Shown here: positions 17,030 to 25,728 of the stretch, piece after piece
How the letters are laid out: every line of letters starts with the position of its first letter
Position numbering within the stretch: the stretch's first letter is position 1
From: Paractinoplanes polyasparticus
Lineage (GTDB): Bacteria > Actinomycetota > Actinomycetes > Mycobacteriales > Micromonosporaceae
Length of the DNA: 64,000 bases
Assembly: GCF_019710575.1 (NCBI RefSeq)
Contig: NZ_JAHWFK010000008.1
Location: 186,001 to 250,000, forward strand
Reading direction: 5' to 3'
Notes under the pieces: generated by a model
Told to the model about the DNA's origin: nothing
Database searches by the model: none
Seen by the model: only the letters and a program-made list of their open reading frames with translations
Made by a program: the position numbers and the translations under genes

Positions 17030-18088
17030 ATGGGCGCACGCACCTGGCCGAATCTGACGAGCGCCCTGCTGCGCGGCGAGGAACTCGGGACAGCCGACAC
17101 CGCCTGGGCCATGGGCGAGATCATGACGGGCAACGCCACCCCGGCCCAGATCGCCGGTTTCGCGATCGCGCTACGGGCCAAGGGCGAGACGCCCGACGAG
17201 CTGGCCGGGCTGGTCGAGGCCATGCTGGCCAACGCCGCCCGGGTCGAGCTGCCCGAAGAGGTCCGCACCCGCGCGGTCGACGTCGTCGGCACGGGCGGCG
17301 ACCGGGCCAACACCGTGAACATCTCGACGATGGCGGCGATCATCACAGCCGCCTCGGGTGTGACGGTGGTCAAACACGGCAACAGGTCGGCCTCCTCGAC
17401 GACCGGCACTGCCGACCTGCTCGAGCACTTCGGCATCCCGCTCGACCTCGGCCCCGAGGGCGTGGTGAGCACGGTGACCGGCGCCGGCATCGGCTTCTGC
17501 TTCGCCGCCCGCTACCACCCCGGCATGCGGCACGCCGCGGTCACACGTCGCGAGCTCGGCGTGCCCACGTTCTTCAACGTCCTGGGCCCGCTGACCAACC
17601 CGGCCCGGCCCACCGCCGCCGCGGTCGGCTGCTTCGACCAGCGGATGGCGCCCGTGATGGCGGCGGTGTTCGCCGCCCGCGGCGACTCGGCGCTGGTCAT
17701 GCGGGGCGAGGACGGGCTCGACGAGTTCACCACGGGCGCACCTACCCGGGTCTGGCAGGCCAGCGACGGCAAGGTCGAGGAGCACCTGATCGACGCCGTC
17801 GACCTCGGCCTGCCCCGCAGCGAGCCGGCCGCCCTGCGCGGTGGCGACGCGGCGTTCAACGCCGACGTGGCCCATCGCACGTTCGCCGGCGAGCCCGGCC
17901 CGGTGCGCGACGCCGTCGTGCTCAACGTGGCGGCCGCCCTCGCCGCTCAGAGTGGCTTCCCCGGCGACCTGAGAGACACGCTGCGGGCCGGAATAGCCCG
18001 AGCCCAGGAGACGATCGATTCCGGGGCCGCGACGGCTCTGCTGGCCCGCTGGGTGGACGCGGCCCAACAGGCCAAAGCAGCCGAATAG
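17030..18088 (+). CDS. trpD: Anthranilate phosphoribosyltransferase
   Basis: 352 aa. It contains the PRPP loop [14 protein letters not shown], the [18 protein letters not shown] anthranilate/PRPP region, and the metal-binding [14 protein letters not shown]. Length and motifs match TrpD, which transfers phosphoribose to anthranilate in tryptophan synthesis. The start ATG 17030 has AAAGGG upstream. The gene stands alone from other trp genes but next to the bc1/oxidase genes, the same setting as Rv2192c. Confidence 0.95.
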   Translation: MGARTWPNLTSALLRGEELGTADTAWAMGEIMTGNATPAQIAGFAIALRAKGETPDELAGLVEAMLANAARVELPEEVRTRAVDVVGTGGDRANTVNISTMAAIITAASGVTVVKHGNRSASSTTGTADLLEHFGIPLDLGPEGVVSTVTGAGIGFCFAARYHPGMRHAAVTRRELGVPTFFNVLGPLTNPARPTAAAVGCFDQRMAPVMAAVFAARGDSALVMRGEDGLDEFTTGAPTRVWQASDGKVEEHLIDAVDLGLPRSEPAALRGGDAAFNADVAHRTFAGEPGPVRDAVVLNVAAALAAQSGFPGDLRDTLRAGIARAQETIDSGAATALLARWVDAAQQAKAAE

Positions 18089-18218
18089 GCGCCGACTCCG
18101 AGGTTGGGCAAAGTCACAGCGGACACGCCGGGCCCAATACTCCCAAATGCCCCAAACACGTGGCAGCGTCGGAATCAGTTTCGGGTAATCCACCTTCCGG
18201 CGAAGAGAGGAGCCACCC

Positions 18219-18407
18219 GTGTCCGATCGAGAACCACGCTGCGTCATCTGCGACGGCGACATGATGTTCGAGGTCCCGGCGGAAGAGCTCGTTTGCACCC
18301 GCTGCGGCGCCGCCGAGGTCGTCGCCCCGATCGTCGCCCACTTGTGGCTCGGCCACCCCACCCCGCCCCACCGCATAGCCCCACAGCAAAGGCGCGCCGC
18401 TGCGTAG
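18219..18407 (+). CDS. Zinc-ribbon miniprotein
   Basis: 62 aa from GTG 18219, with AGAGAGGAG upstream. Two CxxC knuckles (RCVICDG and LVCTRCGA) with 15 residues between them make a small zinc ribbon. The C-terminus is histidine/proline-rich and then basic (HRIAPQQRRAAA). Similar ribbons are common in actinobacteria without known function; it could bind nucleic acid or a protein. The last codons border the inverted-repeat region that begins at 18413. Confidence 0.7.
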   Translation: MSDREPRCVICDGDMMFEVPAEELVCTRCGAAEVVAPIVAHLWLGHPTPPHRIAPQQRRAAA

Positions 18408-18412
18408 TGACC

Positions 18413-18600
18413 TTGGGTGAGCTGAGCGGGTGAAGTAGTTGACTTGGCTGAGCTCGGTGGGTGCGTGACTGACGTTGGCTGAGCTGGGCGGGCACGTAAC
18501 TGACTTGGCTGAGCCGGGCGGGCACGTAACTGACTTGGCTGAGCTGAGTGCTGCACATGTGACTGACGTTGGCTGAGCTGGGTGGGTACGGCTGCTGAGC
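18413..18600 (-). repeat. Left 30-bp tandem array
   Basis: Six copies of a unit starting TTGGCTGAGCTGGGCGGGCA (variants), at 18413, 18444, 18475, 18505, 18535 and 18569, so the periods are 31, 31, 30, 30 and 34 bp. It is the reverse complement of the right array at 19284-19463. Confidence 0.85.
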
Positions 18601-18605
18601 TTGCT

Positions 18606-18738
18606 GGCTCCGCTTCGCTCCGCGTGGGGCGGTCGCCTTTAGGTCAATGAGCAGGCACCCGGTTTCCTGCCACCGCAAACCCCGCGGCGTCAGGAAACCG
18701 GGTGCCTGCTCATTGACGGCGACCGCCCCGGCAGCTCA
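18606..18738 (-). repeat. Palindromic element A (covarying-stem family)
   Basis: In minus orientation the element has four parts. There is an outer 12-bp stem (18718-18729 with 18626-18637) and a perfect 27-bp inner stem (18691-18717 with 18643-18669). The apical segment at 18670-18690 contains CCGCAAACCCCGCGGC, and the 18-nt tail GCGGAGCGAAGCGGAGCC is at 18606-18623. Arms are perfectly self-complementary but differ in sequence from elements B and C. Confidence 0.85.
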
Positions 18739-18804
18739 CTGGTGACGGGCGCACGGGAGAGAAGTGTTCTTAGGTTGCTCACACTGCACGCGAGCGAAAA
18801 TCAC

Positions 18805-19124
18805 GTGCGCACGTAGCCAGTGAGCCACCCGGGGCCCACCGCCGCCACTGAAGAGCCACCGCGCCGCGAGCCAAATTGCCGTGCGCACGTAGCCAGTGAG
18901 CCACCCGGGGCCCACCGCCCCCACTGAAAGGCCACCGCGCCGCGAGCCAAATTGCCGTGCGCACGTAGCCAGTAAGCCACCCGGGGCCCACCGCCCCCAC
19001 CGAAGAGCCACCGCGCCGCGAGCCACATTGCCGTGCGCACGTAGCCAGTAAGCCACCGGGGGCCCACCGCCCCCACCGAAGAGCCACCGCGCCGCGAGCC
19101 AATCTCCCGTGCGCACGTAGTCAG
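18805..19124 (+). repeat. Exact-period 76-bp tandem array
   Basis: GTGCGCACGTAGCCAGTGAG-type units begin at 18805, 18881, 18957, 19033 and 19109: the period is 76 bp every time, with four full units plus a partial fifth that runs into element B. Each unit starts with the palindrome GTGCGCAC. Its following CAGTGAGCC resembles the CAGTGAGCTGCC border of elements A and B. Since 76 is not a multiple of 3, the array is not coding. Confidence 0.9.
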
Positions 19125-19270
19125 TGAGCTGCCGGGGCGGTCGCCGTCGATGAGTTGGGTTCCGTTTTTCGACGCCGTCGCTCTTTGCGGCGTTGAAAAA
19201 CGGGACCCAACTCATCGACCTAAAAGGCGATCGCCCCACGCGGAGCGAAGCGGAGCCAGCAAGCTCAGCA
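19122..19270 (+). repeat. Palindromic element B (covarying-stem family)
   Basis: Plus orientation. Outer 12-bp stem 19134-19145 with 19226-19237 (one G.U-type pair), inner 25-bp stem 19146-19170 with 19195-19219 (one G.U-type pair). The apical ACGCCG/CGGCGT mini-stem lies at 19172-19193, TAAAA lies between the inner and outer 3' arms, and the exact tail GCGGAGCGAAGCGGAGCC is at 19240-19257. It faces element A in inverted orientation. Confidence 0.85.
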
Positions 19271-19283
19271 GCCGTGCCCACCC

Positions 19284-19463
19284 AGCTCAGCCAACGTCAG
19301 TCACATGTGCACTCAGCTCAGCCAAGTCAGTTACGTGCCCGCTCAGCTCAGCCACATCAATCACCTGTGCACCCAGCCCAGCCACATCAATCACATGCCC
19401 ACTCAGCCCAGCCACAACAAACCCAACGCACCCAGCCCAGACACAACAAAGCCCGCACCCAAA
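19284..19463 (+). repeat. Right 30-bp tandem array
   Basis: Six units starting AGCTCAGCCAACGTCAGTCA (variants), at 19284, 19315, 19345, 19375, 19405 and 19434; the periods are 31, 30, 30, 30 and 29 bp. It mirrors the left array. Units are contiguous, without unique spacers. Confidence 0.85.
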
Positions 19464-19474
19464 GGGGTGCGGGC
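19451..19474 (-). terminator. Intrinsic terminator after ctaF
   Basis: A perfect 10-bp stem GCCCGCACCC/GGGTGCGGGC with a 4-nt loop; leftward reading continues TTTGTTGTGT. It lies 16 nt after the ctaF stop, at the outer end of the right array. Confidence 0.85.
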
Positions 19475-19489
19475 TCAGTGTGAGCTAGC

Positions 19490-19915
19490 TCAGTGCTCGG
19501 CCGGATGGCGGGTACCCGTGTAGTACTCGAAGATCATGGCGCTGGACGCCACCACTACCAGGATCATGCCGAACGCCACCAGCCACCACATCCAGAAGAC
19601 CAGGCCGAGGCCGGCGATCGTGGCTGACAGGGCGATGCCGAACGGCCAGTAGCTGCCCGGGCTGAAGAAGCCGATCTCGCCGGCGCCCTCGGCGATCTCG
19701 CCGTCCTCGCGGTCTTCCGGGCGCAGGTCGATGCGGCGGGCGACGAACCAGAAGAAGCCGCCGCACATCGAGCACAGCAGACCGGACAGGATCAGCGCGA
19801 TTGTGCCGATCCATTCCAGCTGGCCGAGGGCCTCGTGCGTGTAGATGCCGTAGACGACGGCCGCTCCGAAGAGGAAGACGGCGACGCCGGCGAAGATCTT
19901 GTACTCGGTACGCAC
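19490..19915 (-). CDS. ctaF: Cytochrome c oxidase subunit IV (actinobacterial)
   Basis: 141 aa with four membrane helices. RTEYKIFAGVAVFLFGAAVV at the start, GGFFWFVARRIDLRPEDREDGE in the middle loop, and FFSPGSYWPFGIA mark the actinobacterial CtaF family. It is an accessory subunit of the aa3 oxidase. The GTG start lies 7 nt after the ctaC stop, so both are one transcript, closed by the terminator at 19451. Confidence 0.93.
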   Translation of the reverse strand: MRTEYKIFAGVAVFLFGAAVVYGIYTHEALGQLEWIGTIALILSGLLCSMCGGFFWFVARRIDLRPEDREDGEIAEGAGEIGFFSPGSYWPFGIALSATIAGLGLVFWMWWLVAFGMILVVVASSAMIFEYYTGTRHPAEH

Positions 19916-19922
19916 GCTGTCC

Positions 19923-20882
19923 CTACTTCCCGGCCGTCACGGCCGCGCCGGTGCCCGCGGACACCGCGTCGCGCTGGTTCCAGCTGTTCTTCTGGCGCCT
20001 CGTGTTGAACGGCTCGGTCGTCGTCGCGTAGGCCGCGTCGCCGGTGTAGCCGATCGCCGCCATCGCCTCCTGCGTGGTGGCGCCGCCCTCTTTGGCCCGC
20101 AGGAACGTGTCGAAGCGCTCGGGCGAGACCGACACCAGCTCGAAGTTCATGAACGCGTGGTACGTGCCGCAGAGCTCGGCGCAGCGGCCGACGTAGCGGC
20201 CCTCCTTGTCGAGAGTGATCTCGAAGGTGTTGCGCACGTTGCCCGGGAAGACGTCCCGCTTGAACAGGATCTCGGGCACCCAGAACGAGTGGATGACGTC
20301 CCTGCTCGTCTCCTCGAACCGGATCTTCTTGCCGGTCGGCAGCACCAGGATCGGGATGACGTCGGAGGAGCCGACCGTCGAAGCGACCGTGTTGGCCTCT
20401 TCACCGATGCCGTCGCGGTAGTTGAACTGCCAGTTCCACTTGAATGCGACGACCTCGACGACCTGGTCGGGGTTCTTCGACAGCTTGTCCACGTCGGTCT
20501 GCACGATGGCCGTGTAGTAGAAGAGCACCGCCACGATCAGCACCGGGGTGACCGTGTAGAGCACCTCCATCGGCATGTTGAACCGCGTCTGCACGGGCAG
20601 CTCGTCACCGCGCTTGCGGTACCGGATGATGCACCAGAAGATCAGGCCCCACACGAAGACGCCGACGATCAGCGCGGCGATCGTCGAGGCGATCCACAAG
20701 TCGTACATCTTGTGGGCCTGCAAGGTGATGCCCTTGCCGGGCCATCCGAAGTGGCCGAAGGCCTCGCCGACACCGTCGACGGAACACCCCGAGAGCACCA
20801 GCAGCAGCAACGACCCGCCGAGACCGAGCCCGGCGCCCCGGACTGCCGCTCGCGGCCGTGCGGCCGAACCTTTTGCGCTCAC
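19923..20882 (-). CDS. ctaC: Cytochrome c oxidase subunit II
   Basis: 319 aa. Lipoprotein-type signal with lipobox VLSGC near residue 33, two membrane helices (about 60-85 and 105-125), and a periplasmic-side cupredoxin domain. The CuA ligands are IHSFWVPE (His) and GRCAELCGTYHAFM (Cys, Glu, Cys, His, Met). An alanine/threonine-rich tail of about 70 residues follows. GTG 20882 has AAGGAGG upstream. ctaD, which often follows ctaC, is absent here and must be elsewhere, as in mycobacteria. Confidence 0.95.
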   Translation of the reverse strand: MSAKGSAARPRAAVRGAGLGLGGSLLLLVLSGCSVDGVGEAFGHFGWPGKGITLQAHKMYDLWIASTIAALIVGVFVWGLIFWCIIRYRKRGDELPVQTRFNMPMEVLYTVTPVLIVAVLFYYTAIVQTDVDKLSKNPDQVVEVVAFKWNWQFNYRDGIGEEANTVASTVGSSDVIPILVLPTGKKIRFEETSRDVIHSFWVPEILFKRDVFPGNVRNTFEITLDKEGRYVGRCAELCGTYHAFMNFELVSVSPERFDTFLRAKEGGATTQEAMAAIGYTGDAAYATTTEPFNTRRQKNSWNQRDAVSAGTGAAVTAGK

Positions 20883-21037
20883 CTGCTCTTGCCTCCTTAG
20901 CAGCGCCGCCTCCCGCCCGAAAAGGACACGAGTGGCCAGGCGTTACCGACGGTCGCACATTACTCGACCAGGCCCTCCCCCACCGTTGCGGGGTCCGATC
21001 TTCAGTGGTGCACGTATACCCGTCGACAATCGGACGA

Positions 21038-21043
21038 TACCGT
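21038..21043 (+). promoter_or_regulatory. -10 box for a leaderless transcript (cysteine desulfurase)
   Basis: TACCGT ends 7 nt before GTG 21051, the same hexamer and spacing as at lipB (57481). Confidence 0.5.
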
Positions 21044-21050
21044 TCCCGGG

Positions 21051-22193
21051 GTGGAATACACGGGCGTTCCCGCCGGTCCGGCATACCTCGATGCGGCGAC
21101 AGCTGTTCCCCTGCATCCGGTGGCCCGCGAAGCGCTGCTGGCCGCGCTCGCCGACGGCTGGGCCGACCCGGCGCGGCTCTATTCCGCGGGCCGGCGGGCC
21201 CAGCAGCTCTCCGAGGCGGCCCGGGCCGCGTTCGCCGAGGTTCTGGGCGTACGCGACGACGAGGTGTCCTTCTGGCCGTCGGGCACAGCCGCCGCCCAGG
21301 CCGCGGTGCTCGGCGCCCTCGCCGGACGCACCCGGCGGGGCGACACGCTGGTGCATTCGGCGATCGAGCACTCGGCGGTGCTGCACGCGGCCGCGCGCGG
21401 CAAGGCCGTCGAGGTGGGCGTCGACCGCCTGGGCCGGCTCGACCTCGAAGCCTGGGAACGGGCGGTCGCAGCGCCCAGGGTGGCAGCGGCCTCGCTGATC
21501 AGCGCGAGCCACGAGGTCGGCACGGTGCAGCCGGTGGCGGTCGCGGCCGGCTACTGCGACGAGGCGGGTGTGCCGCTCTTCGTCGACGCCGCCCAGTCGG
21601 TGGGCCGGGTCGATGTGCCGCCGGGCTGGTCGCTGCTGAGCGCGAGCGCGCACAAGTGGGGCGGCCCACCGGGCGTCGGTGTCCTGGTGGTCCGCAAGGG
21701 TGTGCGCTGGATCTCACCGTACCCGCAAGATGATCTTTATCGCCCGGGAGCGCCCGGCAGCGCCGACCTGCCGGCGCTGGTCGCGGCCGCGGCGAGCCTG
21801 CGAGCGGTGCGTACGGAGGCCCGGAGCGAGGCTGTACGGCTGAGTGCCCTGGTCGAGCGCATCCGGGAGCGGGTGCCGGCGACCGTCCCCGACGTCGAGG
21901 TGGTCGGCGACCCGGAGCAGCGGCTGCCCCATTTGGTGACCTTCTCTTGCCTCTACGTCGACGGGGAGGCGCTGCTGCACGCGCTCGACCGGGCCGGCTT
22001 CGCGGTGTCGTCGGGCTCGTCGTGCACCGCGTCGACGCTGCGGCCCAGCCACGTGCTGGAGGCGATGGGCGTGCTCAGCCACGGCAACGTCCGGGTCTCG
22101 CTGCACCGCGACACGACCGAGGCCGACGTCGATCGGTTCCTGGCCGTGCTGCCCGGCCTCGTCGCGGGCATCCGGCGAGAGGCGGGCATGTGA
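21051..22193 (+). CDS. Cysteine desulfurase family protein (NifS/IscS-like)
   Basis: 380 aa PLP enzyme of aminotransferase class V. The Schiff-base lysine is K202 in SASAHKWGGPPGVGVL, the His that stacks on PLP lies in SAIEHSAV, and the persulfide cysteine is C325 in SSGSSCTASTLRP. The short active-site loop with SSGSxC is the class I (IscS/NifS) type. It would take sulfur from cysteine and pass it to an acceptor. The next gene, a TusA-like sulfur carrier, overlaps its stop by 3 nt, so the pair is probably a dedicated sulfur relay. Confidence 0.88.
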   Translation: MEYTGVPAGPAYLDAATAVPLHPVAREALLAALADGWADPARLYSAGRRAQQLSEAARAAFAEVLGVRDDEVSFWPSGTAAAQAAVLGALAGRTRRGDTLVHSAIEHSAVLHAAARGKAVEVGVDRLGRLDLEAWERAVAAPRVAAASLISASHEVGTVQPVAVAAGYCDEAGVPLFVDAAQSVGRVDVPPGWSLLSASAHKWGGPPGVGVLVVRKGVRWISPYPQDDLYRPGAPGSADLPALVAAAASLRAVRTEARSEAVRLSALVERIRERVPATVPDVEVVGDPEQRLPHLVTFSCLYVDGEALLHALDRAGFAVSSGSSCTASTLRPSHVLEAMGVLSHGNVRVSLHRDTTEADVDRFLAVLPGLVAGIRREAGM

Positions 22194-22402
22194 TCGAGCT
22201 GGACTGCCGGGGTCAGAAGTGCCCGCTGCCGGTGATCAAGCTGGCCCAGAACATCGGGAAGGTCGGGGTCGGCGACGTGGTGCGCGTGCTCGCCGACGAC
22301 CCGGCCGCCGCGAACGACATCCCGGCCTGGTGCCGCATGAAGCACCAGGAGTACCTGGGCTCCCCCACCGAGAACGCCTTCGAAGTGCGGCGCCTCAGCT
22401 AG
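22190..22402 (+). CDS. TusA/YedF-type sulfur carrier protein
   Basis: 70 aa. VIELDCRGQKCPLPVIKLAQ is the SirA/TusA signature, with the CPxP cysteine at residue 11 that carries persulfide. The GTG start overlaps the stop of the cysteine desulfurase, giving tight coupling. TusA proteins receive sulfur from IscS and hand it to tRNA thiolation or molybdenum cofactor/sulfur metabolism; which one is served here is not visible. The last 4 nt overlap the 3' end of the convergent P-loop gene. Confidence 0.88.
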   Translation: MIELDCRGQKCPLPVIKLAQNIGKVGVGDVVRVLADDPAAANDIPAWCRMKHQEYLGSPTENAFEVRRLS

Positions 22403-22902
22403 ACAGTCAGGTATTCGAGCACCGGGCCGACCGGGTCGCGGGCCAGGAACGTGTCGACGACCAGGCGCGGGCCCAGGTAGGGCTCGTACTCGGCCTGCCG
22501 CTCCAGCACGCGCACCCAGTCGGGCACGCCTTCGTGGTCACGGTTCTGATAGCGCTTCTCGACCCGGCGGCGGTGCTCGGCGTCGTCGCCGACCACCACC
22601 TCGATCACCCGCAGCGGCACGCCGGCCCGCTCGGCCACCTCGACCCAGAGCTGGCGGGCCGCCTTGACCGGGCTGACCGCGTCGATGATCACGTGCTGGC
22701 CGATGCCGAGCTGGACCTCGGCCAGCGCGGCCACCGCGCCGTACGCCGCGAAGCCGGGTCTCGGCTCGACGACCTCGTAGCGCTGGAGCGCGAAGTCGAC
22801 GGTGTCGACCGCGAGCACGCACGCGGGCAGCTCTCTGGCCACCCGCGCGGCGAGTGTGCTCTTCCCGACGCCGGGCAACCCGGCGAAGACGGCCAGCACC
22901 AT
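22399..22902 (-). CDS. P-loop ATP-binding protein (kinase-like)
   Basis: 167 aa from ATG 22902, with GGGGGA upstream. Walker A is GLPGVGKST at residues 8-16; LAVDTVDFALQRYEVVEP and HVIIDAVSPVKAARQLW follow, then a basic lid-like stretch EHRRRVEKRYQNRDHEG. The layout is that of small zeta-toxin/gluconate-kinase-like AAA_33 proteins. The substrate is unknown. It precedes the adenosine kinase gene in the genome but is downstream of it in transcription, 28 nt after the adoK stop. Confidence 0.78.
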   Translation of the reverse strand: MVLAVFAGLPGVGKSTLAARVARELPACVLAVDTVDFALQRYEVVEPRPGFAAYGAVAALAEVQLGIGQHVIIDAVSPVKAARQLWVEVAERAGVPLRVIEVVVGDDAEHRRRVEKRYQNRDHEGVPDWVRVLERQAEYEPYLGPRLVVDTFLARDPVGPVLEYLTV

Positions 22903-22930
22903 GGATCCCCCCGAAACTATGCAGGCAGAC

Positions 22931-23935
<1,005 letters not shown>

Positions 23936-23974
23936 TTACGGGGGGCTTACGTACGCAGCCTACCGGCTCGTGAA

Positions 23975-24012
23975 CGACAGCAGGCCGCCCCGTTAACGAG
24001 GCGGCCTGCTGT
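23975..24012 (-). terminator. Terminator-like hairpin between erpA and adoK
   Basis: A perfect 14-bp stem GACAGCAGGCCGCC/GGCGGCCTGCTGTC around a 10-nt loop, 15 nt after the erpA stop. No U-run follows on the minus strand, although ATTTTC follows on the plus strand, so termination on the minus strand may be weak or factor-dependent. Confidence 0.6.
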
Positions 24013-24026
24013 CGGATTTTCGAAGA

Positions 24027-24395
24027 TCAGTGGAACGAGTCACCACAGGCGCAGGAGTTCTGCGCGTTGGGGTTGTCGATCGTGAAGCCCTGAGCGTCGA
24101 TCCGGTCGGCGAAGTCGATCGTGGCGCCGGCCAGGTAGGGCGAGCTCATCCGGTCGACGACGACCTCGACACCGCCGAAGTCGCTGACGACGTCACCGTC
24201 GAGCGAGCGCTCGTCGAAGAAGAGCTGGTAGCGGAGGCCGGAGCAGCCACCGGGCTGAACGGCGATACGCAGGCGCAGGTCGTCGCGCCCTTCCTGCTCG
24301 ATCAGGGCCTTGACCTTGACCGCGGCGACGTCGGTCAGGATGACGCCGGACGGGGCGGTCGCCTCGACCGACTCGGTGTGCGCTTCAGTGGTCAC
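24027..24395 (-). CDS. erpA: A-type iron-sulfur carrier (HesB/ErpA family)
   Basis: 122 aa. The three conserved cysteines are present: C51 in QPGGCSGLRYQ and C115/C117 in SCACGDSF. A-type carriers deliver Fe-S clusters to apo-proteins; in this window LipA and NadA would be clients. The GTG start has GGGAG upstream. The position between adoK and glycerate kinase matches Rv2204c. The N-terminal 18 residues are a poorly conserved acidic leader. Confidence 0.9.
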   Translation of the reverse strand: MTTEAHTESVEATAPSGVILTDVAAVKVKALIEQEGRDDLRLRIAVQPGGCSGLRYQLFFDERSLDGDVVSDFGGVEVVVDRMSSPYLAGATIDFADRIDAQGFTIDNPNAQNSCACGDSFH

Positions 24396-24523
24396 TAGGT
24401 ATCTCCCTGCCAGGTCGAACTAGGTGTTGCCCGAGTTTTCCGCGTGCGGGAAGGCTCGGACATGCTGCCGTACTGGCCAACGCTAGCCCGAATCCCCATG
24501 ATTCCCAATCCGGGTGGCTTGTT

Positions 24524-25627
24524 TCACCGGCTCCACTGCTCGGAGATTCGCAAAGCCAGCTCCGACAGCCCCCGGGCGGGCTCGGCCATCGCCGTTTCGG
24601 TGCTGCCGAAATGTTCGGTCAGGGAATACGTCTCGGTCACACCGGCCGCGGCGGCTTCCCGGTAACCCGTCTCGTTGCGCCCGGCCAGCACGATGCAGGG
24701 CAGTCCACGGTCGCGGGCGGCGTTGGCGATGCCGGCCACGACCTTCCCGCGCAGCGACTGGTGGTCGAAGGATCCCTCGCCCGTGATCACCAGGTCGGCC
24801 GCGTCCAGCTCCCGCTCGAGTCCGATCGCCGTGCTGACCAGACCGATGCCCGAGACCACCCGGCCACCCAGGGCGATCAGCGCCGCGCCGATGCCGCCGG
24901 CCGCTCCCCCGCCGGGCGCCTGCTGCAGACCCTCGACCCCGAAAGCCTTCTCCAGTACGCCGGCGAACTGCTCCAGGGCGGCGTCGAGACGGTAGACGTC
25001 CTCGCGGCTGGCGCCCTTCTGCGGGCCGAAGACGTTGCTCGCGCCGTGCAGGCCGGTGAGCGGGTTGTCCACGTCCGTCGCGGCGATCAGGCTCACCTGC
25101 CGCAGCCGGGGAGCGCCGCCGAGCGAGGCGGCCGCGTTCAGGTAGGCGCCGCCGTACGGCAGGGCGTAGCCGGCGATGTCGACCGGCGGGGCGCCCAGTG
25201 CGGCCAGCATGCCCGCTCCGGCGTCGTTGACCGCCGACCCGCCGAGCCCGATCACGACCTCGGCCGCGCCCGCCTCGACCGCCGCCATGAGCAGCAGGCC
25301 CAGCCCGTACGAGCTGGCCGAGTTCGGGTCCCGCTCCTCCGGTGTCAGCAGGTGCAGGCCGCAGGCGTGCGCGCTCTCCACGTACGCCGTGGCGCCGATC
25401 AGCAGAATCTCGCCCTCGACGGGCCGGCCCAGCGGGTCGACCGTCGGCACGGGGATCCGGCGCCCGCCGGTCGCCCCGGCCAGCACCTCGATGAACCCCG
25501 GCCCGCCGTCGGAGAGCGGCCGCTGGATCAACTCGTCGGGGCGCGACCAACCGGCCACGACCGCCTCGGTCACTTCGAGGGCGGAGAGGGTTCCGGCGAA
25601 CTTGTCCGGACAGATCAGCACGCGCAC
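24524..25627 (-). CDS. Glycerate kinase (GlxK family)
   Basis: 367 aa from GTG 25627, which gives the family N-terminus VRVLICPDKFAGTLSALEVT. Conserved blocks RPLSDGGPGFIEVL, VIGLGGSAVNDAGAGMLAAL and DLVITGEGSFDHQSLRGKV are those of two-domain glycerate kinases that phosphorylate D-glycerate with ATP. It corresponds to Rv2205c in the conserved order. The upstream extension of the open frame overlaps the nadA promoter and is not used. Confidence 0.88.
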   Translation of the reverse strand: MRVLICPDKFAGTLSALEVTEAVVAGWSRPDELIQRPLSDGGPGFIEVLAGATGGRRIPVPTVDPLGRPVEGEILLIGATAYVESAHACGLHLLTPEERDPNSASSYGLGLLLMAAVEAGAAEVVIGLGGSAVNDAGAGMLAALGAPPVDIAGYALPYGGAYLNAAASLGGAPRLRQVSLIAATDVDNPLTGLHGASNVFGPQKGASREDVYRLDAALEQFAGVLEKAFGVEGLQQAPGGGAAGGIGAALIALGGRVVSGIGLVSTAIGLERELDAADLVITGEGSFDHQSLRGKVVAGIANAARDRGLPCIVLAGRNETGYREAAAAGVTETYSLTEHFGSTETAMAEPARGLSELALRISEQWSR

Positions 25628-25715
25628 GCGATGAGTGTGGCAGCCCCCGTCGGCCACCCCTGAGCGGCCCGGCGGCTGTGCCATTCGCCACGGCGATCGC
25701 CGGCTCCGGCTGTGC

Positions 25716-25721
25716 GACGAT
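25716..25721 (+). promoter_or_regulatory. -10-like box before nadA
   Basis: GACGAT ends 7 nt before GTG 25729, the leaderless spacing seen elsewhere in the window. The first base deviates from TANNNT. It favours GTG 25729 over ATG 25720, which would overlap the box. Confidence 0.4.
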
Positions 25722-25728
25722 GGCTGAT

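Larger units (their letters stand above)
18408..19489. other. 1.05-kb composite inverted repeat without genes
   Basis: The interval between the convergent zinc-ribbon gene and ctaF has mirror symmetry. Left to right it holds a 30-bp array, tail, hairpin A, a 12-bp GGCAGCTCACTG-type border, a 76-bp array, the inverted border, hairpin B, tail, and an inverted 30-bp array. The arms at 18465-18640 and 19200-19350 are reverse complements with few differences. The apparent reading frames are repeat artefacts: the arrays shift frame and the encoded peptides are low-complexity. No transposase is present. Confidence 0.85.

Noticed and set aside
18413-19463. CRISPR array
   Set aside because: The 30-bp units are contiguous and lack unique spacers, and no cas gene is present.
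18736-19523. Several open frames of 60-180 codons on both strands across the repeat region
   Set aside because: They follow the tandem arrays, change frame with the 76-bp period and encode repetitive Gln/Ser/Pro or Gly/Trp/Arg peptides. No ribosome site or conserved motif supports them.
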